Origin: Aureimonas glaciei
GTDB lineage: Bacteria > Pseudomonadota > Alphaproteobacteria > Rhizobiales > Rhizobiaceae
Direction of reading: 5' to 3'
Length of the DNA stretch: 64,000 nt
Assembly (NCBI RefSeq): GCF_014643375.1
Contig: NZ_BMJJ01000001.1
Coordinates: 825,782-889,781, forward strand
Both the position numbers and the translations under genes were made by a program. Below, piece after piece: positions 10,076-21,515 of this stretch. Under the pieces are notes generated by a model. The model did no database searches and was not told where the DNA came from. It saw only the letters and a program-made list of their open reading frames with translations. The first letter of the stretch is position 1, and the number at the start of each line of letters is the position of its first letter.

Positions 10076-11158
10076 ATGGCCAAGATCACCCTGCGCCAGC
10101 TTCTCGACGACGCCGCCGAATACGACTACGGCGTCCCGGCCTTCAACATCAACAACATGGAGCAGGGCCTGGCGATCATGCAGGCGGCCTCGGCCTGCGA
10201 CGCCCCGGTCATCCTGCAGGCCTCGCGCGGGGCGCGCACCTATGCCCACGACATCATGCTGTCGAAGATGATGGATGCGCTGGTCGAGATCCACCCGACC
10301 ATTCCCGTCTGCATCCACCAGGACCACGGCAATGACGAGGCGACCTGCCTGACGGCGATCCGCCACGGATTCACCTCGGTGATGATGGACGGCTCGCTGA
10401 AGGCCGACGCCAAGACGCCCGCCGACTTCGAGTACAATGCCGGCATCACCGAGCGGGTGACGCACATGGCGCACTGGGTCGGCGCCTCGGTCGAGGGCGA
10501 ACTCGGCGTGCTGGGTTCCCTGGAAAGCGGCCAGGGCGAGGCCGAGGACGGCCACGGGGCGGAGGGCGTGCTCAGCCACGACCAGCTCCTGACCGATCCC
10601 GACCAGGCGGTCGAGTTCGTGCGCCGCACCGGCGTCGATGCGCTCGCCATCGCCATGGGCACCTCGCACGGCGCCTACAAGTTCACGCGGCAGCCGGACG
10701 GCGACATCCTCGCCATGGGCATCATCGAGGAGATCCACCGCAAGCTGCCGACGACGCATCTCGTGATGCACGGCTCCTCCTCGGTGCCGCAGGAACTGCA
10801 GGACATCATCAACAAATACGGCGGCGAGATGCCCCAGACCTGGGGCGTGCCGATCGAGGAGATCATCCGCGGCATCAAGCATGGCGTGCGGAAAGTGAAC
10901 ATCGACACCGACTGCCGCATGGCGATGACCGGCCAGTTCCGCCGCGTCGCGATGGAGAAGCCGCAGGAATTCGATCCGCGCAAGTTCCTGACGCCCGCCA
11001 TGGACGCGCTGCGCAAGCTTTGCGTCGAGCGGTACGAGCAGTTCAACACCGCCGGCAAGGCGGCGCGGATCAAGCCGATCTCGCTCGACGACATGGCGGC
11101 CCGCTACGCCTCGGGCGAGCTGGCGCCGAAGATCGCGCTCAGGGAGGCCGCCGAGTAG
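10076..11158 (+). CDS. cbbA: Class II fructose-bisphosphate aldolase, Calvin type
   Basis: Zinc-dependent aldolase forming fructose-1,6-bisphosphate, and probably sedoheptulose-1,7-bisphosphate, in RuBP regeneration. The 360-aa protein begins [19 protein letters not shown]. It has the zinc-ligand segment HQDHGND, the SVMMDGSLK strand, the HGSSSVPQE histidine and the VNIDTDCR phosphate loop, all typical of the CbbA subtype. GGAGA precedes the ATG, 11 bp after pgk. A 122-bp gap separates it from cbbL. Confidence 0.95.
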   Translation: MAKITLRQLLDDAAEYDYGVPAFNINNMEQGLAIMQAASACDAPVILQASRGARTYAHDIMLSKMMDALVEIHPTIPVCIHQDHGNDEATCLTAIRHGFTSVMMDGSLKADAKTPADFEYNAGITERVTHMAHWVGASVEGELGVLGSLESGQGEAEDGHGAEGVLSHDQLLTDPDQAVEFVRRTGVDALAIAMGTSHGAYKFTRQPDGDILAMGIIEEIHRKLPTTHLVMHGSSSVPQELQDIINKYGGEMPQTWGVPIEEIIRGIKHGVRKVNIDTDCRMAMTGQFRRVAMEKPQEFDPRKFLTPAMDALRKLCVERYEQFNTAGKAARIKPISLDDMAARYASGELAPKIALREAAE

Positions 11159-11171
11159 GCTGTCGGCCCAG

Positions 11172-11193
11172 GCCGGCGGGGAAAACCGCCGGC
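11172..11193 (+). other. Hairpin between cbbA and cbbL
   Basis: An 8-bp perfect stem, GCCGGCGG/CCGCCGGC, with a GGAAAA loop sits 13 bp after the cbbA stop. No T-run follows, so it is not a classical terminator. Inferred role: an mRNA processing or 3'-protecting element that lets cbbLS accumulate differently from upstream genes. No strong separate cbbL promoter was identified in the remaining gap. Confidence 0.5.
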
Positions 11194-11235
11194 ACGCCGG
11201 GCGGGGTACAGGATAATAGTAAGCCGGCTTAGTAG

Positions 11236-12744
<1,509 letters not shown>

Positions 12745-12843
12745 CACCCGCAGTCCGCCGGGCGAGGCTCGCCCGGCTCCGCTTCACCCCCGCGACCGCT
12801 CGCCCCCGCGTGGCGACGGCACTCGACCCGAGAGGAGTTTGTC

Positions 12844-13266
12844 ATGCGCATCACCCAAGGCGCCTTTTCCTTCCTGCCCGACCTCACCGACACCCAGATC
12901 GCCGCGCAGGCGCAGTACTGCATCGACAATGGCTGGGCGGTGAACATCGAGTTCACCGACGACCCGCATCCGCGCAACACCTATTGGGACATGTGGGGCC
13001 ACCCGATGTTCGACGTCCCGGACGCGGCCGGCGTGATGATGGAACTGAACGAGTGCCGCAAGGTTTATGGCAATCGCTACATCCGCATGTCCGCCTTCGA
13101 CTCCACCCATGGCTGGGAATCGGTGAAGCTCTCCTTCATCGTCAACCGCCCGGCAACGGAGCCCGGTTTCCGTCTCCGCCGCCAGGAGACCGAAGGCCGG
13201 ACGATCCGCTACTCGACCGAAGGCTATTCGGTCGATCTGCCGGAGAGCGATCGCTATTCCTCCTGA
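12844..13266 (+). CDS. cbbS: RuBisCO small subunit, red-type
   Basis: Forms the L8S8 holoenzyme with CbbL. The 140-aa protein begins MRITQGAFSFLPDLTD and is longer at the C-terminus than green-type subunits. The C-terminal hairpin of red-type small subunits fills the central solvent channel, which fits the tail seen here. It lies 99 bp downstream of cbbL behind GAGAGGAG. A 272-bp gap loaded with repeats separates it from cbbX. Confidence 0.96.
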   Translation: MRITQGAFSFLPDLTDTQIAAQAQYCIDNGWAVNIEFTDDPHPRNTYWDMWGHPMFDVPDAAGVMMELNECRKVYGNRYIRMSAFDSTHGWESVKLSFIVNRPATEPGFRLRRQETEGRTIRYSTEGYSVDLPESDRYSS

Positions 13267-13352
13267 GCATCGCTCCGACCGGCCGGTCGGTGGGCCGGTC
13301 CTCCCGACGGCCCGCCGACCACGTTTGCTGAAGCCGCGACTTGGGCGGCAAG

Positions 13353-13514
13353 CTTTCTTCTCCCCTCCGGGGAGAAGGTCGCGGCAGCGGGAAGAGGGGC
13401 TCCAGTCGTCACGACGGCGGAAGCTGACTGAATAGCGACTTATTCGGATCCGGCGGTCCCCTCATCCGGCCGCTACGCGGCCACCTTCTCCCCCGAGGGG
13501 AGAAGAATGGCGCC
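13353..13514. repeat. Dispersed palindromic repeats inside the cbb operon
   Basis: Two repeat units lie between cbbS and cbbX. Unit A (13353-13402) contains CTTCTCCCCTCCGGGGAGAAG, a near-perfect palindrome, followed by GTCGCGGCAGCGGG. Unit B (13458-13514) runs from CCCCTCATCCGGCC to GAGAAGAATGGCGCC. Both recur at 26535-26923, and B-like units recur at 60424-60640. This family is known to be widespread in Rhizobiales intergenic regions. The remainder of the 272-bp gap shows no gene. Confidence 0.8.
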
Positions 13515-13538
13515 CTGTTCTTCGATGAAGGAGTTCAT

Positions 13539-14456
13539 ATGAGCATCACCGCCGAACCCGCCCCGCCGCTCACCGTCGATCTCCGCCGCGAATACGAAGA
13601 AGCGGGCGTCGGCGAGGTGCTGGACGAGCTCGACCGCACGCTGGTCGGCCTGAAGCCGGTGAAGAAGCGGATCAAGGAGACCGCGGCGCTGCTGCTGGTC
13701 GAGCGGGCCCGCAAGGCCATGGGCCTCGCGCACGAGACGCCGACGCTGCACATGAGCTTCACCGGCAATCCCGGCACCGGCAAGACCACGGTCGCCCTGA
13801 AAATGGCCGACCTCCTCCACCGCCTCGGCTATATCCGCAAGGGTCACCTCGTCTCGGTCACAAGAGACGATCTCGTCGGCCAGTATATCGGCCACACCGC
13901 GCCGAAGACGAAGGAGATTTTGAAGAAGGCGATGGGCGGCGTCCTCTTCATCGACGAGGCCTACTATCTCTACAGGCCCGACAACGAGCGCGACTATGGC
14001 CAGGAGGCGATCGAGATCCTGCTGCAGATCATGGAAAATCAGCGCGACGACCTGGTGGTGATCCTCGCTGGCTATGCTGATCGGATGGACAAGTTCTTCG
14101 AGTCAAATCCGGGCTTTCGCTCGCGCGTCGCCCACCACATCGACTTTCCCGATTATTCCAACGGCGAGCTGCTGCAGATTTCGGAGGGGATGCTGGAGCG
14201 GCAGAATTACACGCTGAGCGGGGAGGCGCGCGAGACCCTGGCGCGCTACATTGAGCACCGGCGGGTGCAGCCGCATTTCGCCAATGCCCGCTCGATCCGC
14301 AACGCGCTCGACCGGGCGCGGCTTCGGCAGGCGAACCGCCTGTTCGAAACCATGGATGGACCGCTCGGGGCCGAGCAGCTATCGCGGATCGAGGCGGTCG
14401 ACATCGCCGCCAGCCGCGTCTTCGATGTGAAGCCGTCGCCCTCGACAACCGCTTGA
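13539..14456 (+). CDS. cbbX: CbbX, red-type RuBisCO activase (AAA+)
   Basis: AAA+ remodelling motor that pulls on the CbbL C-terminus to release inhibitory sugar phosphates, stimulated by RuBP. The 305-aa protein has Walker A GNPGTGKT (76-83), Walker B LFIDEAYY (136-143) and the pore-loop region around GQYIGHT. Length and motifs match proteobacterial CbbX. It follows cbbLS as usual, but a repeat-filled gap intervenes; rpe follows 22 bp downstream. Confidence 0.96.
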   Translation: MSITAEPAPPLTVDLRREYEEAGVGEVLDELDRTLVGLKPVKKRIKETAALLLVERARKAMGLAHETPTLHMSFTGNPGTGKTTVALKMADLLHRLGYIRKGHLVSVTRDDLVGQYIGHTAPKTKEILKKAMGGVLFIDEAYYLYRPDNERDYGQEAIEILLQIMENQRDDLVVILAGYADRMDKFFESNPGFRSRVAHHIDFPDYSNGELLQISEGMLERQNYTLSGEARETLARYIEHRRVQPHFANARSIRNALDRARLRQANRLFETMDGPLGAEQLSRIEAVDIAASRVFDVKPSPSTTA

Positions 14457-14478
14457 GCGTTTCTGGAAGGACCTGGCA

Positions 14479-15159
14479 ATGAGCCTGATCATCGCCCCAT
14501 CGATCCTCTCGGCGGATTTTTCCCGCCTCGGCGCGGAAGTGGCCGCCGTCGATGCGGCGGGCGCCGACTGGATCCATCTCGACGTGATGGACGGGCATTT
14601 CGTTCCCAACATCACTTTCGGCCCGCCGATCGTGAAGGCGATCCGGGCGTCCTCGGCAAAGGTTTTCGACTGCCACCTGATGATCGAGCCCTGCGATCTC
14701 TACCTCGAGGCCTTCGCCGCCGCCGGCTGCGACATCATCACCGTGCATGCCGAGGCCACGAAACATCTCGATCGCTCGCTGCAGGCGATCCGCGCGCTCG
14801 GCAAGAAGGCGGGCGTGTCGCTGAATCCCTCGACGCCGGAAAGCGTCGTCGAATACGTCCTCGACCGGCTCGACCTCGTCCTCCTGATGACCGTCAATCC
14901 CGGCTTCGGCGGCCAGGCCTTCATCCCCTCCGTCGTCGAAAAGGTGCGCAAGGTGAAGGCAATGATCGGCGACCGGCCGATCGACATCGAGATCGACGGC
15001 GGCGTGACACCCGAGACGGCGCCTCTGGTCGTCGCCGCCGGCGCCAATGTCCTCGTCGCGGGATCGGCCATCTTCAAGGGCGGCACGCCGGAACACTACA
15101 AGTCGAACATGCAGGCGATCCGCGACAGCGTTCGGGACGGGGTCGCGCAGGCGGCGTGA
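14479..15159 (+). CDS. rpe: Ribulose-phosphate 3-epimerase
   Basis: Interconverts xylulose-5-phosphate and ribulose-5-phosphate, feeding phosphoribulokinase. The 226-aa TIM-barrel protein has the metal and catalytic motifs [26 protein letters not shown] and EIDGGV. An AAGGA site precedes the ATG. Last gene of the cbb operon (cbbE). Its last about 90 bp are duplicated 221 bp downstream. Confidence 0.96.
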   Translation: MSLIIAPSILSADFSRLGAEVAAVDAAGADWIHLDVMDGHFVPNITFGPPIVKAIRASSAKVFDCHLMIEPCDLYLEAFAAAGCDIITVHAEATKHLDRSLQAIRALGKKAGVSLNPSTPESVVEYVLDRLDLVLLMTVNPGFGGQAFIPSVVEKVRKVKAMIGDRPIDIEIDGGVTPETAPLVVAAGANVLVAGSAIFKGGTPEHYKSNMQAIRDSVRDGVAQAA

Positions 15160-15178
15160 GGGCGGGCATCCCCTCAAA

Positions 15179-15272
15179 CCCTCATGGTGAGCCTGTCGAA
15201 CCACGAGGGTCGGCACGCCGTTGAAACGGGGTGCCGTGTCCCTCGTCCTTCGACAGGCTCAGGATGAGGGAC
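15179..15272. repeat. Inverted dispersed repeat pair after rpe, copy 1
   Basis: ACCCTCATGGTGAGCCTGTC (from about 15178) continuing to ACGAGGGT, and the reverse-oriented TCCCTCGTCCTTCGACAGGC (from about 15239) continuing to GATGAGGGA, flank about 27 bp with GGCACGCCGTTGAA. Each half is a partial palindrome and the two halves are inverted relative to each other. The same pair recurs at 15435-15531 and, in variant form, at 26650-26742. A repeat family widespread in alphaproteobacteria. Confidence 0.8.
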
Positions 15273-15287
15273 AGAGAAGACGGTTGC

Positions 15288-15380
15288 GCCATCTTCAAGG
15301 GCGGCACGCCGGAACACTACGAGGCGAACATGCAGGCGATCCGCGACAGCGTGCGGGACGGGGCCGCGCAGGCGGCGTGA
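15288..15380 (+). pseudogene. Duplicated 3' end of rpe (fragment)
   Basis: This 93-bp stretch repeats 15067-15159 exactly 221 bp downstream, with 4 substitutions by my count, and ends at the equivalent TGA. It encodes the last about 30 codons of ribulose-phosphate epimerase without a start or upstream part, so it is a non-functional remnant. The dispersed repeats that follow the true rpe end are also repeated after it, which shows a tandem duplication of gene tail plus repeats rather than a separate gene. Confidence 0.9.
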
Positions 15381-15434
15381 GGGCGAGGGGCGTCAGGGCG
15401 AGGGAGAGGTCGACAGGTTCGGCACAACCCCCAA

Positions 15435-15531
15435 ACCCTCATGGTGAGCCTGTCGAACCACGAGGGTCGGCACGCCGTTGAAGCGTGGTGCCGTGTCCCT
15501 CGCCCTTCGACAAGCTCAGGATGAGGGACAG
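15435..15531. repeat. Inverted dispersed repeat pair, copy 2
   Basis: Second copy of the inverted repeat pair found after rpe, with CCTCATGGTGAGCCTGTCGA followed later by TGTCCCTCGCCCTTCGACAA. It is part of the same tandem duplication as the rpe fragment. Together with copy 1 and the fragment it fills the 393-bp gap between rpe and bluB; no other gene is seen there. Confidence 0.8.
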
Positions 15532-15552
15532 AAAGGCTTGGGCCGACAGCCA

Positions 15553-16299
<747 letters not shown>

Positions 16300-16370
16300 C
16301 TAGACCTTTGCCATAGGCGACGCGGCGGGGACTGGAAAGTCCGCCGGACAGATTGCCCGGGGAGGACGGC

Positions 16371-17513
16371 ATGGATTTCGCGTTGACCGACGAGCAGACC
16401 CAGATCTTCGACATCGCCCGCGATTTCGCCGTGACGCGCATGGCACCGCGGGCGCAGGCCTGGGAGGATGCCAAGGCGCTGCCGTCCGAGGTGCTGTCGG
16501 AGCTCGGCGACCTCGGCATGGCGGCGATCACCGTCCGCGACGATTTCGGCTCCGGCCTGTCGCGGCTCGACGCCACGCTGATCTTCGAGGGCCTCTCCTA
16601 CGGCTGTCCCTCGGTCTCGGCCTTCCTGTCGATCCACAACATGGTCGCCTGGATGATCGACGCCTTCGGCAGCGAGGAGCAGCGCGCCGAGCTTCTGCCG
16701 GAACTGGCGACGATGGCCTGCGTGGCCAGCTACTGCCTGACGGAGCCGGGCTCGGGTTCGGACGCGGCGGCCTTGCGCACCACGGCGCGTCGCGACGGCG
16801 ACAGCTTTGTTCTCGACGGCACGAAAAGCTTCATTTCGGGCGCCGGCTTCTCCGACCTCTATCTCGTCATGGCCCGTACCGGCGGGCCCGGCGCGAAAGG
16901 CATTTCCGCCATCCTCGTCGACAAGGGCACGCCGGGTCTCTCTTTCGGCGCACAGGAGAGGAAGATGGGCTGGATCGCGCAGCCGACCGCCGAGGTGCGC
17001 TTCGATGCCTGCCGCGTGCCGGCGCAGAACCTCCTCGGCGAGCCGGGCCGCGGCTTTGCCTATGCCATGCAGGGGCTCGACGGCGGCAGGCTCAGCATTT
17101 CCGCCTGCGCCCTCGGCGCGGCGCAGGCGACGCTGGACAAGTCGGTGCTCTATCTCCAGCAGCGCTCGGCCTTCGGCCAGAAACTCGCCGATTTCCAGGC
17201 ATTGCAGTTTCGCCTCGCCGACATGGAGACCGCGCTCCAGGCGGCGCGCATCTTCCTGCGCCAGGCGGCCTGGAAGCTCGACACCAAGGCGCCGGACGCC
17301 ACGAAATTCTGCGCCATGGCCAAGCGCTTCGTCACCGACGCCGCCTTCGACGTCGCGAACCAGGCGCTGCAGCTGCACGGCGGCTACGGCTATCTCGCCG
17401 ACTTCGGCATCGAGAAGATCGTCCGCGATCTGCGCGTCCACCAGATCCTCGAAGGCACCAACGAGATCATGCGCCTGATCACCGCGCGGGCACTGTTGTC
17501 GCAAAGCAACTGA
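16371..17513 (+). CDS. Acyl-CoA dehydrogenase, isobutyryl-CoA type
   Basis: FAD-dependent alpha,beta-dehydrogenation of a short or branched acyl-CoA; close in pattern to isobutyryl-CoA dehydrogenase of valine degradation. The 380-aa protein has CLTEPGSGSDAA in the flavin region, QLHGGYGYL, and the C-terminal ILEGTNEIMR with the probable catalytic base Glu361. Start ATG at 16371 follows a strong GGGGAGG site; an upstream TTG is less likely. An mmsB-type dehydrogenase, the later valine step, lies 6 kb on, which supports the substrate guess without proving it. Confidence 0.85.
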   Translation: MDFALTDEQTQIFDIARDFAVTRMAPRAQAWEDAKALPSEVLSELGDLGMAAITVRDDFGSGLSRLDATLIFEGLSYGCPSVSAFLSIHNMVAWMIDAFGSEEQRAELLPELATMACVASYCLTEPGSGSDAAALRTTARRDGDSFVLDGTKSFISGAGFSDLYLVMARTGGPGAKGISAILVDKGTPGLSFGAQERKMGWIAQPTAEVRFDACRVPAQNLLGEPGRGFAYAMQGLDGGRLSISACALGAAQATLDKSVLYLQQRSAFGQKLADFQALQFRLADMETALQAARIFLRQAAWKLDTKAPDATKFCAMAKRFVTDAAFDVANQALQLHGGYGYLADFGIEKIVRDLRVHQILEGTNEIMRLITARALLSQSN

Positions 17514-17772
17514 GGATAATGCGGGGCATCCATGGCTCGCCGGGACAGTTATCGACGGATGGAGTGCTTCCTCGACGGGCGAAAAAGACCGTACGTTAGC
17601 GTACAATGCGTCGCCTAAATCGGCATTTGCGACCGATTGTGCATGTCAGAACATCGATTTGGTAGGAAATCGGCGGCAAGGGAAAGAAGAAAAATAACGG
17701 GCCGGGGCGGCAATGGGGCAATGACTGAGACTGCGCCTGACTGCAATGCGGGCGGCGAACGAGGATGGTGGG
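17514..17772. other. Intergenic region upstream of the first EAL gene
   Basis: No gene is visible in this 259-bp stretch, which is less GC-rich than its surroundings. It contains a short perfect inverted repeat GTACG-TTAG-CGTAC at about 17590-17603 and presumably the promoter of the following gene. No recognised operator was found. Confidence 0.4.
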
Positions 17773-19524
17773 ATGACGGATGTCGCTGAAGGTGCCCGAC
17801 TGATGTCGCTGCAGCAGCTGAGACTCCTCGGCACCCCGGCCAGCGAAAGCTTCGACCGGATCACGCGAACGGCCTGTCTGGTCTTCGGTCTGCCCTATGC
17901 GGCCATTTCTTTGACTGACCAGGACCGGCAGTGGTTCAAATCGCGCGTCGGGATCGATCCCGCCTGGATGGCGCGCAGCGAGGCGCCCTGCTCGCAGGTG
18001 GCCGAAAAGACCATGTCGGCCGTTATCGCCGATCTCGCTGCCGACGACGGCTTCAGGGACGGCGAGCTGGTGCGCAGCGGCATCCGCTTCTATGCCGGCG
18101 CACCCCTGGTGACGCGTGACGGACAGGGCATTGGCGCCCTCTGCGTGCTGGGGCCCGATCCCCGCGAGGCGACCGATGCCGAGATGGCGGCCCTGCACGA
18201 TCTGGCGGCCATGGTGATGACTCAGGTCGAACTGGAGCATGCTTTTGGCCGGATCGATCCGATCAGCGGCCTTCCCAACCGCGCCCAGTTCGTCGCTGAC
18301 CTGCTCGACCTCGCGCGCAGCGACCCGGGCGGCACGCGGCTGGCGGTTCTGGTCGATCTGGCGGACACGGCGCAGCTCGACAACTTCGCGCGCGTCATGG
18401 GCTATTCCCATGTCGACGGCATGGTGAAATACGCCGCGGATCTGATGCGTGAGAGGCTTGGACCGGAGCGGGCCGCCTATCATGTCTCCGCCACCCAGTT
18501 CGCCTTCCTGGCGCCGGTCGGCACAGAGCTCGACGCCTATGCCCAGAGCGTCGCCGCCGGCCTCATCGAGAGCCGGGCGCTCTCCCAATTCCGCTTCATC
18601 GCCACCACGGTCATCGGCTTGGCACCGTTCAGGCTCGGCGTCTGCAAGACCGAAGACCTCCTGCGGGGGCTGCACAGTGCCGCCAAGGAGGCCCGCACCG
18701 GCGGCGCGCCGGTCCGCATCTATTCGCCGGCGATCGACGAGATGCACCGCCGGCGCTTCCAGCTTCTGCAGGACTTCGATGCGGCCATCGCCGATCCGTC
18801 CCAATTGCGCCTGGTCTTCCAGCCGCGCGTCGATCTCGCCAGCCGCGCCTGTATCGGAGCGGAGGCGCTGCTGCGCTGGACCCACCCGACGCTCGGCAAC
18901 ATCGGGCCCGCCGAATTCATCCCGATCGTCGAGCATTCGACGCATGCGCGCGCCATGACGGCCTTCGTGGTCGACGCGGCCGCACGCCAGCTGGCCAGCT
19001 GGCGCAAGGCGGGGATCGGCGTCAATCTCTCGCTCAACATCTCGGCGGCCAACCTTCAGGAGCGGGATTTCGCCGAGCGCATGGGCCAGATCCTTTCGCG
19101 GCACGATGTCGTGCCGCAGGAGCTCGAACTGGAGATGACCGAAAGCGCCATCATGAAGGATACGGGCCTCGCCCTGCAGCAGCTGAACGCGCTGGCGCAG
19201 CTCGGCGTGCGCCTGGCCATCGACGATTTCGGCACCGGCTACAGCAGCCTGGCCTATCTGCAGCGCCTGCCGATGCATGTCGTGAAGATCGACCAGTCCT
19301 TCATCCGCGGCATCGCTGCCGACTCCCGCGAACGCAAGCTCGTGGGCTCGATGATCGCGCTGTCGCGCGATCTCGGCCTGCGCGTCGTCGCCGAGGGTGT
19401 CGAGACGGCGGAAACGGCCACGATCCTCAGCGACCTGGCCTGCGAGGAGGCGCAGGGCTATTTCTTCGCGCGGCCGATGGAGGCGACGGCATTCGCGCCG
19501 TGGCTCGCCCTGCAGGCGGCCTGA
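17773..19524 (+). CDS. GAF / degenerate GGDEF / EAL protein, likely c-di-GMP phosphodiesterase
   Basis: Predicted to hydrolyse cyclic di-GMP under control of a sensory GAF domain. In the 583-aa protein, GAF spans about 10-155, a GGDEF-like domain about 160-325 and EAL about 335-575. The GGDEF active motif is replaced by SATQF, so cyclase activity is unlikely. The EAL domain keeps EAL (364-366), NISAANL, ELEMTES, DDFGTGYSSL and VAEGVET, i.e. the metal and catalytic residues. No membrane segment is apparent, so it is probably cytosolic. A paralogue of the same architecture follows the MFS gene. ATG 17773 was chosen for its GAGG site; an ATG nine codons upstream is possible. Confidence 0.88.
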   Translation: MTDVAEGARLMSLQQLRLLGTPASESFDRITRTACLVFGLPYAAISLTDQDRQWFKSRVGIDPAWMARSEAPCSQVAEKTMSAVIADLAADDGFRDGELVRSGIRFYAGAPLVTRDGQGIGALCVLGPDPREATDAEMAALHDLAAMVMTQVELEHAFGRIDPISGLPNRAQFVADLLDLARSDPGGTRLAVLVDLADTAQLDNFARVMGYSHVDGMVKYAADLMRERLGPERAAYHVSATQFAFLAPVGTELDAYAQSVAAGLIESRALSQFRFIATTVIGLAPFRLGVCKTEDLLRGLHSAAKEARTGGAPVRIYSPAIDEMHRRRFQLLQDFDAAIADPSQLRLVFQPRVDLASRACIGAEALLRWTHPTLGNIGPAEFIPIVEHSTHARAMTAFVVDAAARQLASWRKAGIGVNLSLNISAANLQERDFAERMGQILSRHDVVPQELELEMTESAIMKDTGLALQQLNALAQLGVRLAIDDFGTGYSSLAYLQRLPMHVVKIDQSFIRGIAADSRERKLVGSMIALSRDLGLRVVAEGVETAETATILSDLACEEAQGYFFARPMEATAFAPWLALQAA

Positions 19525-19694
19525 CGCTCTTCCGGCACGGGTCGCGGGCGATCCGGCTCACGGAACGTCTCCGCTCGTCCCCATGTGTGAATGGCATCGC
19601 CTGTCGACAGTCCGTATGGGTGCCTTGCGATTTTCGCCCGTTCGCATGCCGTCCGGCGGCCCGGCCCTCGCCGCCTCGGAAACATTGACTGCCC

Positions 19695-21188
19695 ATGCCG
19701 GCCCCCCTGTCCTGTGCCGACGCCACGCCGGCGGCGGTCCTGCCCACGCGCGGTTTCCGCACCATCGCCCTGATCGTCGCCAGCGCCATGTTCATGGAGC
19801 AGCTCGACGCGACCATCCTGGCGACGGCGCTGCCGACCATGGCGCGCGATTTCGGGGTCGGCGCGCCGGCCATGAGCATCGCGCTCACCTCCTATCTGAT
19901 CAGCCTCGCCGTGTTCATTCCGGCGAGCGGCGCGCTGGCCGACCGCTTCGGCTCGCGCACGGTGTTTCGCGCCGCCATCGCCGTCTTCGTCGCCGGATCG
20001 ATCTTCTGCGCCCTGGCGCCGAGCCTGTCCTGGCTCGTCGCCGCGCGCCTGCTGCAGGGCCTCGGCGGGGCGTTGATGCTGCCGGTCGGGCGGCTGGTGC
20101 TGATGCGCAGCGTCGCGCGCAAGGATCTGGTTTCCGCCATGTCGTGGATGCTGGTGCCGGCGCTGATCGGCCCCGTCCTCGGCCCGCCGGTCGGCGGCTT
20201 GATCGTGACCTATGCCGACTGGCGCTGGATCTTCTACATCAACGTGCCGATCGGCCTTCTCGGCATGGTCCTCGTCTCCCTCTTCATCGACGAGACGAAA
20301 GGCGAAGCCGTCGGCCGCTTCGACTATCGCGGCTTCTTCCTCTCCGGCATCTCGCTCGGCACGCTGCTCTTCGGCTTCGAGATGGCGAGCCGCGACGGCG
20401 AGGGGCTTGCCGCGCTCGGGCTGGCCGCGATCGGCCTCGTCTTCGGCCTGTTCTATGTCCACCATGCCCGGCGTCATCCCGTGCCGATCCTCGACCTGTC
20501 GCTGATGAAGGTGCCGAGCTTCGGCACCTCGGTGATCGCCGGCTCGCTCACCCGCATCGCGCAGGGCGCTCACCCGTTCCTGCTGCCGCTGATGATGCAG
20601 CTCGGCTTCGGCCTCTCGGCCGCGATGAGCGGCGCGATCACCATCGCGACGGCGCTCGGCTCGCTGCTGATGAAGGCGCTGGCACCGCGCCTCCTCAAGC
20701 GCTTCGGGTTCCGCGATGTGCTGGTCGCCAATGGCGTGATTGCGAGCCTCGGCTACGGGCTCTGCGCCGCCTTCCGGCCGGACTGGCCGCTCGGGCTGAT
20801 CTTCGCCATCCTCGTCGCCTGCGGGTTCTTCATGTCGCTGCAGTTCACCGCCTACAACATCGTCGCCTACGACCGGATCGAGCCGCGGCAGATGAGCGCA
20901 GCCACGAGCTTCTACACCACCTTCCAGCAGTTGATGCTGTCGCTCGGCATCTGCGTCGCGGCCCTCTCGCTGCACGTCTCCATGCAGGTCGGCGACCGGC
21001 CACAGCCGGAGCTCGCCGACTTCTCCGCCGCCTTCGTCGTCGTCATCGCGATCTCGCTTTTGGCCACGATCTGGAACTGGCGCTTCGCGCCCGGGGCCGG
21101 CAGCGACATCAGTGGTCACGATGCGCGCGCGCGCGGGCTAAAGCGCCTCGCCACCGAGGCGGCCGACGGGGGCGACCGCTCGCTCTGA
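19695..21188 (+). CDS. MFS drug efflux transporter, DHA2 (EmrB/QacA) family
   Basis: Proton-driven exporter of the 14-helix DHA2 family in the inner membrane. The 497-aa protein has the family N-terminus with MEQLDATILATALP (motif D1), LADRFGSRTVF (motif A) and the antiporter motif C-like stretch PALIGPVLGPPVGG. Alternating hydrophobic segments continue to about residue 455. No EmrA-type adaptor is adjacent. It sits between two EAL-domain paralogues, all on one strand, so it may share their control. Substrate unknown. Confidence 0.88.
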   Translation: MPAPLSCADATPAAVLPTRGFRTIALIVASAMFMEQLDATILATALPTMARDFGVGAPAMSIALTSYLISLAVFIPASGALADRFGSRTVFRAAIAVFVAGSIFCALAPSLSWLVAARLLQGLGGALMLPVGRLVLMRSVARKDLVSAMSWMLVPALIGPVLGPPVGGLIVTYADWRWIFYINVPIGLLGMVLVSLFIDETKGEAVGRFDYRGFFLSGISLGTLLFGFEMASRDGEGLAALGLAAIGLVFGLFYVHHARRHPVPILDLSLMKVPSFGTSVIAGSLTRIAQGAHPFLLPLMMQLGFGLSAAMSGAITIATALGSLLMKALAPRLLKRFGFRDVLVANGVIASLGYGLCAAFRPDWPLGLIFAILVACGFFMSLQFTAYNIVAYDRIEPRQMSAATSFYTTFQQLMLSLGICVAALSLHVSMQVGDRPQPELADFSAAFVVVIAISLLATIWNWRFAPGAGSDISGHDARARGLKRLATEAADGGDRSL

Positions 21189-21412
21189 CGGCGAAACGGG
21201 GGCGAATTGATCCTCTCGTCCGCCCGCGTCTTTTGCCGGTTTCCCTGGATCTGCTTCATCGGGCGACGGCTGCCTTCGGGGGCAAGCGGCTCCGTGCGTC
21301 ACGGATCGGGGCGCCTTCAGCCGGGTAAAGGCACCAGGCGCTCTCTAGCCACGCAACGATTTTCTCGGCCGACCGCGCCGGTTGGCAGGCAAGAACCGGA
21401 GGTTTTGACGGG

Positions 21413-21445
21413 TGCCGTAAACCGATCCGCAAGCGGCTTACGGCA
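21413..21445. other. Nested palindrome upstream of the second EAL gene
   Basis: TGCCGTAA (21413-21420) and TTACGGCA (21438-21445) form a perfect 8-bp inverted repeat enclosing a small CCGC-AA-GCGG hairpin. It lies about 70 bp before the paralogue start within a 327-bp gap (21189-21515) that holds no other visible gene. It could be an operator or a leader hairpin; there is no T-run, so termination is unlikely. Confidence 0.4.
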
Positions 21446-21515
21446 GTCTTCCGAAAGTTCGGATCGGCGCGGAACGCAGGAGGCGGGCCCGGCGCGAAGC
21501 CGAAAAGGGTTGCCG

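Noticed and set aside
13353-13514. CRISPR-like array from repeated CTTCTCCCC units
   Set aside because: Only two units with unequal spacing and opposite orientation; these are dispersed palindromic repeats, and no cas genes are present.
17773-19524. Diguanylate cyclase activity of the GGDEF-like domain
   Set aside because: The active motif is replaced by SATQF and the inhibitory site is absent, so synthesis of c-di-GMP is not supported.
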